Below, in pieces: positions 1-8,657 of a DNA stretch of 59,629 nucleotides (position 1 is the stretch's first letter; each line of letters opens with the position of its first letter). The translations under genes were made by a program, and so were the position numbers. The DNA is from CAZJAD01 sp964543855 (lineage in GTDB: Bacteria; Electryoneota; RPQS01; DYHQ01). The notes beneath the pieces were generated by a model that had not been told where the DNA came from, searched no databases, and worked only from the letters and a program-made list of their open reading frames with translations. The stretch spans positions 1-59,629 of the forward strand of contig CAZJAD010000005.1 in the NCBI GenBank assembly GCA_964543855.1, in the 5' to 3' direction.

Positions 1-716
1 CCCTTGATGACGCCGTCCTCATAGACCTGCACCCGAAAGTTCTGCTGGCCTCTCATATTGGGATCAAACTCAAGTCGCGCGAGTACTTTCAGTTTCGTAG
101 GTCCAATGAGATCCAACTTAACCTCACGGGTCTCGGCCAAACGATAGTAGGTCGTTACCTGCTCGCCAACGACGAGGCCGACGGACTCCGTCGAGGCTTC
201 TGGCGTCATGGCGACGACATCGGTTGGTGCCCCAAAACCACTCCCGAGTTGATGGAAGCGCACAAAGACGCGGCGCGTTGATTTCTTTGACAGCCGAAAA
301 GTATAGGTGTGTACGCCCGCCGGCACTTTCAAAATGTGCTTTTTCGAGATCGATACCTGCGTCGAACCATCGCCCTTCAAACTGGCCTGGGACGACACCC
401 CGCTGTACCGCGTGAACTTCACCCATTTGCCCTCGTCACGGCGAACGAAATAGGTGTACTGACGCTCCTCCTTCGACGACGGAATCTCCACACGCGAGAT
501 GACGCGCAGCTTCGTCGGACCCGAGACGCGAACCCGGACTTCAGAGCCCTTCTGGATTTCATAGTAGACACGGTCCTTCTTTGAGATCTTCAGCGTGATC
601 TCGCGGTCAAATGCCTCAGGCGTGATGCTGTTCCACTCGGTCTTCGCCCACAGGCCGCCTCCGAGAACCAGCACCACAAGAACAAACGCAGCCCCCTTGA
701 TCCAGTATTTCGCCAT
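1..716 (-). CDS. Repeat-containing envelope protein, 3' end cut by window edge
   Basis: The reading frame is open from ATG at 716 to the window edge, giving 238 residues with no stop. Residues about 7-24 form one hydrophobic segment, either an N-terminal anchor or an uncleaved signal, so the rest is probably periplasmic or surface-facing. The remainder is a charged, beta-rich sequence holding two copies of one unit about 140 residues apart. Copy one (about 50-78) has YYEI, then GPTKLRV and SRVE; copy two (about 189-217) has YYRL, then GPTKLKV and ARLE. I do not recognise the family. It lies 58 bases after the pgsW-like gene on the same strand, so it is probably the fourth gene of the pgs operon, and a role in export, anchoring or modification of the polymer is inference only. 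Confidence 0.75.
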   Translation of the reverse strand, partial: MAKYWIKGAAFVLVVLVLGGGLWAKTEWNSITPEAFDREITLKISKKDRVYYEIQKGSEVRVRVSGPTKLRVISRVEIPSSKEERQYTYFVRRDEGKWVKFTRYSGVSSQASLKGDGSTQVSISKKHILKVPAGVHTYTFRLSKKSTRRVFVRFHQLGSGFGAPTDVVAMTPEASTESVGLVVGEQVTTYYRLAETREVKLDLIGPTKLKVLARLEFDPNMRGQQNFRVQVYEDGVIK

Positions 717-774
717 TGTCCAACTCGCGAACCGTTCCACGGATTGTCCCTCAACTTTCTGCCGAAACTCGGCC

Positions 775-1893
775 TCACATCAATGTGTCCGGATCGACGC
801 CTTCTTCCTTAAGCCTGAACAGACGCTCATCCAGTCTGATGACCGCGATCAAGAGAATCAGGGTCACCGCGGCTGCTACCCCGGCCAGTCGCAAATCGTA
901 GCGCTCCTCCACGAAGACCGCGCCGGTACCGACGCCGGGCAGGGGCACCCGCATGGGTCCCAATCCGTACGCCTGCGCCAAATCCACGATATTGTAGAGG
1001 TGCAGAATCGGAAGCCCTCGACCTGCAAAATGGTGAACGACGCCTCGCGCCGGATAATTCCGCAGAGGAAGATGGATGTTAAACCCACTCGGGATGAGGG
1101 TACCGTTTTCAGAGTGGCCCAAGCTTGCCAGTCCCCCGCCGATGTTAACATAAGCCTTGATCGGCTGTCCAGCCGCCGCTTCCGAGTAGAGCTCGATTCG
1201 CTTCTGAATGGAAGCAGCGAGGTCTCGTTCATAGAGAAGAGGAATATCGTTTCGCTCCGCCGCCGTCCGCATCAGTCTTCTTCCCATATGCGAAAGGCTC
1301 GTGGCCTGGTCTCTTCCACCTCCCATGGAGGCCGCCAGCGACCGGAAATGGATGATGCCTTTGCGCTCTAAGGCCGCTTCCATGTCAAGCCAGGTGAAAT
1401 CCGGGTCGTTGGCCCCCCACCAAGAGCTGCCGATTGAAGAAATAATGAGTGGTCGGAGGTCCAACACTTCACAGGCTGCGTAAACCGCGAGATTAACGCC
1501 GGGATTGGAACCCGTGCACCCAATCGCTACCAGGTCGCCCGCTTCCAATCCCGCCTCTTTGAACATCTCGACGGCAATCGCTGCGAAATTCGGATTCGCG
1601 CCCGTCACCTTTGCGTCAAAAACGCCGTAATCCGTGGTAATCAGAGAAAACTGCTGGCCGAGAATGGCCGCGAGGCGTGGGTCTTCGTATTCACCCGCGA
1701 AGACGCCCTTCTCCAGCCGATCTTCCTGCAGAGCCACCAGGCCCCGTGCCGCCAGCTCGGCAGCCTGCATCTTCTCCGAATACCACCTCTGTCGACGCGG
1801 CACTCGACTACGCTCGACGACCTGAAAAAGCGTGAAACTGACTACCGCGAGGAAAAGAAGAGTCCAGATGGATCGCATCGACGGCCTAAACAT
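775..1893 (-). CDS. pgsW: Poly-gamma-glutamate system protein, PgsW-like
   Basis: About 372 residues. The protein has an N-terminal membrane segment (about 6-22 from the chosen start), a long soluble domain with glycine-rich loops (IGCTGSNPG, SSIGSSWWG, NIGGGLAS) and a second membrane segment near the C-terminus (AAAVTLILLIAVI). This layout matches the poly-gamma-glutamate system protein often called PgsW, found next to pgsB and pgsC in some bacteria; its biochemical role is not established. The start is ATG at 1893, which has GGGAGG about 9 bases upstream and overlaps the pgsC stop by 8 bases; GTG at 1911 has no such site. The family assignment is from memory of the family and its context, so the name is less certain than for pgsB and pgsC. 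Confidence 0.75.
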   Translation of the reverse strand: MFRPSMRSIWTLLFLAVVSFTLFQVVERSRVPRRQRWYSEKMQAAELAARGLVALQEDRLEKGVFAGEYEDPRLAAILGQQFSLITTDYGVFDAKVTGANPNFAAIAVEMFKEAGLEAGDLVAIGCTGSNPGVNLAVYAACEVLDLRPLIISSIGSSWWGANDPDFTWLDMEAALERKGIIHFRSLAASMGGGRDQATSLSHMGRRLMRTAAERNDIPLLYERDLAASIQKRIELYSEAAAGQPIKAYVNIGGGLASLGHSENGTLIPSGFNIHLPLRNYPARGVVHHFAGRGLPILHLYNIVDLAQAYGLGPMRVPLPGVGTGAVFVEERYDLRLAGVAAAVTLILLIAVIRLDERLFRLKEEGVDPDTLM

Positions 1894-2341
1894 TCGCGAA
1901 AATCCTCCCACCAGTCAGCAGAATCACAAGCAGTCGAACGAACGAAGCCGCGATCAACATAGCGGCCAATGTCTTCAAAACACCCTGTCGCTCAAACCAG
2001 TTGGCGATGAGGCCAGGGATGATGAAACCAATCGCCTGAAGTCGAACATCCACGGAGAACATCTCGTAGAATATCATCTGACGACTTAGATAGCCGAAGA
2101 TGAATCCAAGCAGGATCGCCAGCACGAGCCTGCGCCGCCCATAGACGAACACAAACTGAGAGATGACCCGGATCGCCAGGAAGGTCACGAAACTGACAAT
2201 GATAGTTCCCGCGAGTCTCAGCGGCTCGTGGAGATGAAGGGCGATGTAGCCGGGAACAACAATGCCACCGGCCGCCGCGCCAAACACCTCATTGAAAACC
2301 AGACTGAAGACAACCCCCAGTCCGATCGAAAGTTCAATCAT
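1886..2341 (-). CDS. pgsC: Poly-gamma-glutamate synthase membrane subunit PgsC/CapC
   Basis: 151 residues, almost entirely hydrophobic, with about four or five predicted membrane segments and the family's N-terminal layout (IGLGVVFSLVFNEVFG, then GGIVVPGYIAL). PgsC/CapC forms the membrane-bound amide ligase with PgsB and is thought to take part in polymer elongation or export. Its length matches the usual 150 or so residues. It lies between pgsB and the pgsW-like gene and overlaps the latter, so translation is probably coupled. No pgsA/capA homologue, the usual third component, is present in the window. Confidence 0.9.
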   Translation of the reverse strand: MIELSIGLGVVFSLVFNEVFGAAAGGIVVPGYIALHLHEPLRLAGTIIVSFVTFLAIRVISQFVFVYGRRRLVLAILLGFIFGYLSRQMIFYEMFSVDVRLQAIGFIIPGLIANWFERQGVLKTLAAMLIAASFVRLLVILLTGGRIFANV

Positions 2342-2406
2342 TTATCGTTCTTTCTTCGCCTACTTCAAGCTCCCTTCGGTCGTTTCACCTCATCACAGCG
2401 CTGGCT

Positions 2407-3633
2407 TCACGACGCACTTCCTTCGGCGGACCCCTGCTCTGGAGGGGCCAAAACGGCCCCACTCATCTTTCGCCGATCCCGGAAATATTTGACGATCTCA
2501 AGTCCCCCCGATCCCACATTTCCAATGCCGAAGATCGTTCCCACCGAATTGATGCGCTGGAATGCTTCATGACTAATGCGTTCCGGGGTCGCATGGCCGA
2601 GATCGAGGGCTTTCAGCCGGTCAATGCCGTATCGCCCAAGCGTCGCCAGAATATTCGAGGTCTTCTCGCCAGTCAGGAAAACATGCTGATACTGATCGGC
2701 CATCCCCTCTTGAATCATCTCCAGCAGCTGCAGGCTGCGGTCATACCGATCGGCGCGTGTATGCAGCAGAATGATCATGACGCCCTTATTCTCGACCACG
2801 CTTGTCGCTTTCCTCCAAATGCCCATGGTGGATTCCGGGTCATTGGCCGCCATAGCATAGATAAACTGAAGCGTCTTACCGTCCTGTTCCACTTCGAAAA
2901 CCCGTAACGCACCGACATCTGCATGGCTTCGATGCATCCCATCCAGTGCAACCTGGCGCGGGACACCGAGCTTCTCACAGGCGGCAAGTGCCACGGCAAC
3001 ATTCTCGGCATGCTCGATGTGAGCGAAACCCTTCAGCTCATCGAGACTAACCGTAGACGGCGTGACCCGGTGAAGTTCACAGCCAATCTTGTGGGCCTGT
3101 CTCTGCATGAGCCAGAACATCTGGTGTTCTGAGGTATAAGCGACCCCGCCGGGTGGGAGAGTGTTGCACAGAGACCGCGTGATATTCTCGATCGTCGGCC
3201 CCATTTCCAGCACATGGTCGAGTCGTGTGTTGGTAATCACTCCAAGTGTCGAATGCACAAACTTGTTCTCGCAGATCCACTGATACTCCGGCTGAACCGC
3301 CATGCACTCGACAACAACGGCTTGCGGCCGTCGCCGGGCAAAATATCGGAAGACTTTCACATGCTCCAGGATATTGGCACGGTTGGGACGGACGATCTCG
3401 ACCTCGAGGCCTTTCTCGTCAATCAGTCGCGGGAGCGTACCGGTCGTCTTGGCCATCGTCCGGATACCTCCCGCCCTCAGACCGGCGGCGATCAGGCGCG
3501 TGACCGACGACTTCCCGCGTGTGCCATTGACATGAACGCGGATAGGAATGGAATAGACCCGGTGCTGATGACTCCGGAATTCAAGGATCCCGAACAGAAT
3601 CAGCAGTACAAGCAGCAAAATGAGTACAAACAT
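2407..3633 (-). CDS. pgsB: Poly-gamma-glutamate synthase PgsB/CapB
   Basis: 408 residues. An N-terminal membrane segment (about 3-18) is followed by a Mur-ligase-like ATP-binding domain with the P-loop VNGTRGKSSVTRLI at about 33-46. PgsB/CapB is the ATP-dependent ligase that joins glutamate residues through the gamma-carboxyl group; the polymer may be capsular or released. The length is close to the family norm of about 390-400. It is the first gene of its operon: a promoter with a consensus 17-bp spacer sits directly upstream (3663-3691), leaving a leader of only about 20 bases and no clear ribosome-binding site. The ligase may act on another substrate in this organism, but pgsC next to it supports the assignment. 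Confidence 0.92.
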   Translation of the reverse strand: MFVLILLLVLLILFGILEFRSHQHRVYSIPIRVHVNGTRGKSSVTRLIAAGLRAGGIRTMAKTTGTLPRLIDEKGLEVEIVRPNRANILEHVKVFRYFARRRPQAVVVECMAVQPEYQWICENKFVHSTLGVITNTRLDHVLEMGPTIENITRSLCNTLPPGGVAYTSEHQMFWLMQRQAHKIGCELHRVTPSTVSLDELKGFAHIEHAENVAVALAACEKLGVPRQVALDGMHRSHADVGALRVFEVEQDGKTLQFIYAMAANDPESTMGIWRKATSVVENKGVMIILLHTRADRYDRSLQLLEMIQEGMADQYQHVFLTGEKTSNILATLGRYGIDRLKALDLGHATPERISHEAFQRINSVGTIFGIGNVGSGGLEIVKYFRDRRKMSGAVLAPPEQGSAEGSAS

Positions 3634-3662
3634 TCGTGCACAGCGGTTTATACTAAAATTAT

Positions 3663-3691
3663 AATATAATCATCTCCTCAATCAAAGTCAA
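3663..3691 (-). promoter_or_regulatory. Promoter of the pgs operon
   Basis: On the minus strand TTGACT (3686-3691) is followed after exactly 17 bases by TATATT (3663-3668). This is a near-consensus sigma-70-type promoter, 30 bases upstream of the pgsB ATG. It lies in the 126-base gap between rodZ and pgsB and marks pgs as a separate transcription unit. Confidence 0.8.
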
Positions 3692-3759
3692 CGCCCCCGT
3701 TCGCCGAACCCACCGGCGAGACATCTTCTGCGACCATCCACCTGACAGCATCCGCCCTC

Positions 3760-4629
3760 CTACGGTCTCATCACCACCTCAAAGGTGTCCACATGTGCAT
3801 CCGAACCGATCGTCGGAATCCCCCGACTTCCCTTAAAGAGTGCTGCCTCCCCCGCGGGTCTGGCAGCAACGAAGAGCCGGCTCGAAACCGGGATTCTCAG
3901 CGTGTCGAACGGCTGCAGATATCGTCGATACTCCATCCCGTCACCGCGCTGGAAAACGACAAAACACTCACCGACCGCGATAAGATCGAATGTAGCCTTG
4001 CGCCCCGAAACGATGGCCGCTCTCTGGCTCAGGGCAGGGATTCCAGGCGTTTCTTGGGATGATTCCGGAGGAATAAACTCGATCGGCCCTTGCGACACTC
4101 TCTGCGCGTAGCTCAATGTTGTCTGGAACGGTGTCTCGGGAATGACATGAATCGTGAACCGCTTCGCGGAGATGAGAATCGTCACCAGGCCGCCCAGGAG
4201 GATGACAAACAGGACGAAAGTGACGCGCCGACTGGCCACCAGCCATCCAAGCGTGACCTTCATTCGCGTGGCGCCGACGACCTCGGGCCTCGGCAGCAGC
4301 TCGCCCGTGTCGTCGAAACTGGCACCCGCGGCCCGCGAGCGGCGTCTGCTCAGTTGTCGAAACAGCGCCAGCGTCTTCTCTGGGCTGAGTCCCGCCGCGG
4401 TAGCATACAGGCGAAGGTAGCCCGCCAGAAACGCCCCTTCAATCTCGTGCCACCGACCGCTCTCCAGTGCCTCCAGAGTGGCCAGCGAAATGCGCGTCTT
4501 CTCGGAAATTGTCTCCAGCGTCACTCGCTGCGATTCGCGGGCCTTGCGCAAATCATCACAGAAACTGGCGATCTCCCCAGCCTTGCTGGACGCAGTGCGC
4601 CGTGAGCGCCAGGGGTAGCCCGACGACAT
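3760..4629 (-). CDS. rodZ: RodZ-like cytoskeletal membrane protein
   Basis: About 289 residues. An N-terminal helix-turn-helix of the RodZ type (LRKARESQRVTLETISEKTRIS, with the family's AFLAGYLRLYA segment) is followed by a basic linker, one membrane segment (VTFVLFVILLGGLVTILI) and a periplasmic DUF4115-like domain at the C-terminus. RodZ links MreB filaments to the cell-wall elongation machinery and sets rod shape. The chosen ATG at 4629 has GGGAG 8 bases upstream; TTG at 4647 is weaker. It overlaps the 3' end of maf by about 74 bases in another frame, which is long for an overlap, so a later start is possible, although none of the usual codons is obvious before the HTH. Confidence 0.85.
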   Translation of the reverse strand: MSSGYPWRSRRTASSKAGEIASFCDDLRKARESQRVTLETISEKTRISLATLEALESGRWHEIEGAFLAGYLRLYATAAGLSPEKTLALFRQLSRRRSRAAGASFDDTGELLPRPEVVGATRMKVTLGWLVASRRVTFVLFVILLGGLVTILISAKRFTIHVIPETPFQTTLSYAQRVSQGPIEFIPPESSQETPGIPALSQRAAIVSGRKATFDLIAVGECFVVFQRGDGMEYRRYLQPFDTLRIPVSSRLFVAARPAGEAALFKGSRGIPTIGSDAHVDTFEVVMRP

Positions 4630-5149
4630 TGGAGAAGCTCCCTGCAATCGTTACCACGAAATCCCCTCCCCGCCCTTGGATGGCATAGGCTCCAGCCTTG
4701 CCCCGCCATTCATCCGACCGTACATACTCGCGAATGTCCACCGCGGCGAGATGCCGGAAAAGCACAGCCGTCGCCGCGCTCGCGCGCAGAGGCTCGCTCT
4801 GGGGCTCCTCGGCCAGAGCTACGCCGGTGACCACCCAGTGCCACCGGCCGGAGAGAAGCCTGAGCATCCGGGCAGCGGAATCCGGCCCAGCCGGTTTTCC
4901 CAAGAAGCGCCCGCCGACCTCGATCACCGTATCCGCAGACAAGAGCAGCCGGGGACGGTCCGTCATCGGTGCACAGACTCGCAGCTTCCGCGCGGCGTTC
5001 TGCTCGGCAATCTCGCGAGCATGGCGCCCCGACCAACTCTCTGAAGAGTCTGAAGGCACGACATCAAAGGGGATATTGAGAAACGCCAGCAAGCGCGCGC
5101 GGCGGGGTGACCGCGACACCAGCGTCAGTCGAATCGGGGAGGATTTCAC
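4556..5149 (-). CDS. maf: Maf-family nucleotide pyrophosphatase
   Basis: 197 residues. The N-terminal LVSRSPRRARLLAFL is the Maf nucleotide-binding motif, and the C-terminal AYAIQGRGGDFVVTIAGSFSNVVGLP matches the family's conserved substrate loop. Maf proteins hydrolyse non-canonical or modified nucleoside triphosphates to monophosphates and are often found near mre/rod genes, as here beside rodZ. The start is GTG at 5149, which shares a GTGA overlap with the stop of the upstream gene and so implies translational coupling. No separate ribosome-binding site is seen. Confidence 0.9.
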   Translation of the reverse strand: MKSSPIRLTLVSRSPRRARLLAFLNIPFDVVPSDSSESWSGRHAREIAEQNAARKLRVCAPMTDRPRLLLSADTVIEVGGRFLGKPAGPDSAARMLRLLSGRWHWVVTGVALAEEPQSEPLRASAATAVLFRHLAAVDIREYVRSDEWRGKAGAYAIQGRGGDFVVTIAGSFSNVVGLPLALTAHCVQQGWGDRQFL

Positions 5150-6009
5150 GCGAGGAAAAGACCGATAAGAACAATGAAGGTCAGCCAGCGCGCCAGGCGA
5201 TTGAACCTCGCGACAGCCACCTCTGAGAGTTCTCTGTCTCGGCCACGGAGCTTACCCCACATCCACAACAGAGGGAGGTCGGCGCCAATAGCCACGATCC
5301 AGAAATAGAGGGGTCCGTACAGTCCATTCAGAAAAGGCCAGGTCGTGATAATGCCGAAGATGAAGAAGAAAATCCCGGCAACGGCCAAGGCCATCCGGGG
5401 ACCCATCAGCGTCGCAAAGGTTACGCGGTGGTGCGAAGCATCGGTCTTCCAGGACTCGATCCCGATGGTCGCTCCCCACGCCAAGAAAAAGAAGAAAGCC
5501 AGTGCGGCCGGATAGCCACCCTGCGCTATTCGTCCAAATGCCGTGGCCGTGCCCAGGAAAAGAGCACTTGCCAATATGGCGACGACAAAATCCGTCAGGA
5601 GTCCGGGGCGGCTGTCGACCAGCGTGATAAGGAGAAGCAGAACCGCCGCACTCAGCGTCCACACGCCAAACGGCACGCTTACCACGAAACCCAACACACC
5701 TCCTACGAGGAGAACGGCATGGCCGGTCTTTGCACCCGGTTTCGCTCCACCAACCGGCGCTGTACCCCGCCAAAGCGACATCCCCCCAAACGCAATCGCC
5801 AGAACCGATACCAGCACAATGAGCCCCGGCCAAAACGGATTCGTGCCGTCCCGAAAACACAAACGGGTTTGAACGGCCACGGCTAAAACACACCACAGCA
5901 AGGTCACGAAGGGCGGGTGGGTGCGCGAGTCCCTTTCAGCCGGTGATTCAGCGGCGGGACTCGAAGGGAATTTCGAGTTGTAGGCGGGTCCGGAGGAGTT
6001 CGAGGGCAC
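5146..6009 (-). CDS. UbiA-like polytopic membrane protein lacking the Asp motifs
   Basis: Up to 287 residues with seven or eight hydrophobic segments. The second half follows the UbiA prenyltransferase pattern: a helix pair after the LVDSRPGLLTDFVVAIL region, then a polar loop with MGPRMALAVAG and a C-terminal helix pair. The two Asp-rich motifs that bind Mg-diphosphate in true UbiA enzymes are not visible. The first-motif region reads AFGGMSLWRGTAPVGG, and the second reads IGIESWKTDASHHRV. It may therefore be an inactive or re-purposed member, or only superficially similar. The start GTG at 6009 overlaps the deoxynucleoside kinase by 62 bases; a GTG at 5907 would avoid that but has no ribosome-binding site. 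The function is unknown. Confidence 0.5.
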   Translation of the reverse strand: MPSNSSGPAYNSKFPSSPAAESPAERDSRTHPPFVTLLWCVLAVAVQTRLCFRDGTNPFWPGLIVLVSVLAIAFGGMSLWRGTAPVGGAKPGAKTGHAVLLVGGVLGFVVSVPFGVWTLSAAVLLLLITLVDSRPGLLTDFVVAILASALFLGTATAFGRIAQGGYPAALAFFFFLAWGATIGIESWKTDASHHRVTFATLMGPRMALAVAGIFFFIFGIITTWPFLNGLYGPLYFWIVAIGADLPLLWMWGKLRGRDRELSEVAVARFNRLARWLTFIVLIGLFLA

Positions 6010-6607
6010 GGGTCAGAACCTGATCTTTGTCAATTTCTTGATGACTTCCTGTATCGAGAACGGCAAAACGCGCCATGGTCGCGGCTCGCTTCGCCCAAGC
6101 CTCATAAGCGTCGTTCAATTCCTCAAGATAGGATGCGTCGATCTTCTTCTCGGAATCCCGCCCCCGAAAGCGTATACGATTGAGCAGAGTCGGCACATCG
6201 CAGCGCAAATAGAGAATAAGATCCGGCGGCTTCAAAAACGAAGTCATCGCGTGGAAAAGGTCGCGGTAATTGTCCCAGTCACGACCGGTCAAATGACCCC
6301 GGTTGTGCAGAGTCGTCGCGAAGACCTCGACATCTTCATAAATCGTGCGATCCTGAACGCACGACGCGTTCTCGGCGATGATCGCTCGCTGACTCTCGAA
6401 GCGTTTTGACAAAAAGTAAACCTGGAGATGAAAAGCCCATCTCGACATGTCAGCGTAGAAATCATCCAGATACGGATTATTGATAACAGGCTCAAAATAA
6501 GAGCGCCACCGCAGTTGTTCGGCCAAGGCGCTCGTCAAGGTTGTCTTGCCGACACCGATATTCCCCGCGATGGCTACATAATACTTGCGTTCGCCAAAAT
6601 CTTCCAT
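5948..6607 (-). CDS. Deoxynucleoside kinase (dGK/dAK type)
   Basis: 219 residues. The P-loop GNIGVGKTTLT (about 15-25), the DRT motif in CVQDRTIYED and the lid-region arginines (RIRFRGRDSEKKI) are those of the deoxyguanosine/deoxyadenosine kinase family. These enzymes phosphorylate salvaged purine deoxynucleosides with a nucleoside triphosphate in the cytoplasm. The length is normal for the family. The substrate cannot be told from sequence alone. It lies between a PPC-domain gene and the UbiA-like gene in the long operon; the metabolic link to those neighbours is not obvious. Confidence 0.9.
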   Translation of the reverse strand: MEDFGERKYYVAIAGNIGVGKTTLTSALAEQLRWRSYFEPVINNPYLDDFYADMSRWAFHLQVYFLSKRFESQRAIIAENASCVQDRTIYEDVEVFATTLHNRGHLTGRDWDNYRDLFHAMTSFLKPPDLILYLRCDVPTLLNRIRFRGRDSEKKIDASYLEELNDAYEAWAKRAATMARFAVLDTGSHQEIDKDQVLTRALELLRTRLQLEIPFESRR

Positions 6608-6662
6608 GGGTCAATCGCCGCTCATTTGCTTTCGGTCGCCGCGGACGGCTTGTCGACAGAGC

Positions 6663-7097
6663 TCAGGATTCGTGCGCGTCAAGATCGAGGAGCTTGAGGC
6701 CCGTGCGCTCGTCGAGAGACCTGCCGACAACACCCGATCCGCGAGTCAGCCAGAACTCGCCGGTCACGGCAATCGTCAAGGCGACAAGATGCCCGCCGAA
6801 AACCCGAAAGTCCGCATCCCCGATGATCGCATGGAGGTGCCAGAAAGGTTCGCCATCGACAACAGCCAGGTTCCCCGTGCAACTCAGCAGCTCGTAAACG
6901 CCGTCGAACTTCTTGCGCTGGTACTCCCGCGACGCGCGATCGTAGTAGGCCAGCTCAACATCCTCAACGCCCCCGATCCCGTGAACATGGCCTGACGCCC
7001 ATCCTTCACGCCGGGCAAACTCCACGAGAGCCTCCGGCATCCTCTCCCCGACAGAAAGGCGCACGAGTGTTCCTGTCTGCAAGTGGCGATAGGTCAC
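6663..7097 (-). CDS. PPC/DUF296-domain protein
   Basis: 144 residues forming one PPC (PCC, DUF296) domain. The histidines in GHVHGIGG and FWHLHAIIGD are the family's conserved metal-site residues. In bacteria these small trimeric proteins are annotated as DNA-binding, but their function is poorly defined. The GTG start at 7097 shares a GTGA overlap with the stop of the upstream reductase gene. No extra HTH or AT-hook is present. Confidence 0.85.
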   Translation of the reverse strand: MTYRHLQTGTLVRLSVGERMPEALVEFARREGWASGHVHGIGGVEDVELAYYDRASREYQRKKFDGVYELLSCTGNLAVVDGEPFWHLHAIIGDADFRVFGGHLVALTIAVTGEFWLTRGSGVVGRSLDERTGLKLLDLDAHES

Positions 7098-7984
7098 GGC
7101 AGGATTCTCTCCTCACGATAGTCCGCGGCCAGTTCGACTTCCACCGGCCGAACATCAAGTTCCGGCAGCTCTACTTCTCGACGACCACGCCCAAAGGATG
7201 TGTCACACGGCATCAGTGCCGCTTGCGAATGCGTCAGATACGAATTCTCGACAATGGTCTTTTCGTCGATTCTCGCCGCTCGGCAGAGTGCTCGACCAAG
7301 CTCGGCTCGACTGAGCCGTTGCGGTCCTCCCAGATGCAGCACGCCGCTGACTTCTCGCCCGACGAGCCAGCAGACTGCCGCGACAACCGAACGGACATGA
7401 ATCGGGGAACGAAACTGATCGCCAAAAAGCGGAACTTTGCCGACCTTGCTGATTTCCGAGAAGATTCTATCGGTGAAGCTCGCCCCCCACTCCTTCGCCG
7501 CGCCGGCAACTGAATTCAATCGCACGACCAGGTTTCGGGGATTGGCCTCCAGCACCAACTTCTCGGCGCGAAGCTTGGTGCGCCCATAAACATTCTTCGG
7601 AGACGGACGATGGCGCTCCGTGTAATACCCGGTATCTCCGGCGAAGACCATGTCACTGGAAAAGAACACAACTCGCGCCCCTTTGGTTGACGCCTGCTGT
7701 GCCAGCGTGGCCGTCGCGTCGACATTGATCCTTTCGGCTCGTGCGGCTTGCGTTTCACAGTCAAGCACGCGCGACATCGCCGCCGCATGGAGAACAACTT
7801 CCGCCGGGAAACTGCTCAGCAGTTCTTCAGCGGCCCCGGGCTGGGTCAAATCCAACCGGCGAGTCGGGAAGTCAGGCAAGCGCGGATTTATTCCCGCCAC
7901 TCCCAGAACATCGTGCTCGCGGTATAGTTCCATGCCGAGTTGCGATCCGATGAATCCCGTGGCGCCGGTGATAAGAATCCGCAT
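7094..7984 (-). CDS. RmlD-like NAD(P)-dependent sugar-nucleotide reductase
   Basis: 296 residues of the extended short-chain dehydrogenase fold. GATGFIGSQ at about 7-15 is the Rossmann dinucleotide loop, and YGRTK carries the catalytic Tyr-x-x-x-Lys pair. The overall pattern (HAAAMSRVLDCE, FFSSDMVFAG) fits dTDP-4-dehydrorhamnose reductase and its relatives. No rmlA, rmlB or rmlC is present in the window, so the true substrate is open. The gene is two bases downstream of the DUF5683-like gene and overlaps the PPC gene. Confidence 0.8.
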   Translation of the reverse strand: MRILITGATGFIGSQLGMELYREHDVLGVAGINPRLPDFPTRRLDLTQPGAAEELLSSFPAEVVLHAAAMSRVLDCETQAARAERINVDATATLAQQASTKGARVVFFSSDMVFAGDTGYYTERHRPSPKNVYGRTKLRAEKLVLEANPRNLVVRLNSVAGAAKEWGASFTDRIFSEISKVGKVPLFGDQFRSPIHVRSVVAAVCWLVGREVSGVLHLGGPQRLSRAELGRALCRAARIDEKTIVENSYLTHSQAALMPCDTSFGRGRREVELPELDVRPVEVELAADYREERILP

Positions 7985-7985
7985 G

Positions 7986-8630
7986 TCAAAACGAATAATT
8001 CAAATGCAGTGCCAGACCCTGTCGGTCCGATACCGGTGTAACGAAAAAGCGCCAGTCCCGATGGGCGGAATCGCCGGTCTCCGAGGCGCGAACGCCCCGC
8101 CCGGCATGGATGGCGCTCCCGATATGATTCAGAATGAGGCCACCGATCAAGTAATAAACGGCGTTGAAGGCTTTGTCCGATTGGACCCGAATCTTCTTCA
8201 TTCGAACGCGATGGTCGTAAGAATCCCATTCCCATCGATCCAGAGAGCTCGTGTAGAGCTCGCCGAACTCGCGATCCTTGAGCCGCTGCTCATTGTAGTC
8301 CTCGACGCGATCCCAATTCCCGACATCCACATAGAAATCGTGCGGATGATCGCCGACAACACCGGCATGCTGGGCGGCATACGCCACATAATCATGGCGC
8401 TTCGCCACGCCGCGAACATGAAACGCATACATCCCACTGAAAACCGCCAACTCGCCGAGAGCAAAGAAGAGAGCCGACTGCTTCCGGCCGCTGTCATACT
8501 GACCCCAGCCGGGAAGAACGAGCGATTTCAGAAAAGCGTTCCCGCGCTCTTTGGAAGTCGGTTTCTGAGCTCCAGAACTCGGGAATGCCAGAAGCCCAAT
8601 CGAAAGGATGGCAATGAGGACTGTTCGCAT
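7986..8630 (-). CDS. DUF5683-like membrane protein A
   Basis: 214 residues with a signal peptide or first membrane segment (residues 1-20). The DUF5683-type segment SLVLPGWGQYDSGRKQSALFF comes next, then hydrophobic helices and a C-terminal beta-rich tail ending in LNYSF, a terminal aromatic residue as often seen in outer-membrane proteins. The function of the family is unknown, but members recur near envelope genes of FCB bacteria. It is adjacent to a longer homologue of the same type (8658-9515). Confidence 0.7.
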   Translation of the reverse strand: MRTVLIAILSIGLLAFPSSGAQKPTSKERGNAFLKSLVLPGWGQYDSGRKQSALFFALGELAVFSGMYAFHVRGVAKRHDYVAYAAQHAGVVGDHPHDFYVDVGNWDRVEDYNEQRLKDREFGELYTSSLDRWEWDSYDHRVRMKKIRVQSDKAFNAVYYLIGGLILNHIGSAIHAGRGVRASETGDSAHRDWRFFVTPVSDRQGLALHLNYSF

Positions 8631-8657
8631 GTACTCGTCGCGCCGTAAGAAATGTGC

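Noticed and set aside
595..1371. Long plus-strand open frame opposite the pgsW-like gene
   Set aside because: Arg/Ser/His-rich composition, no family features, and fully antisense to a recognisable gene.
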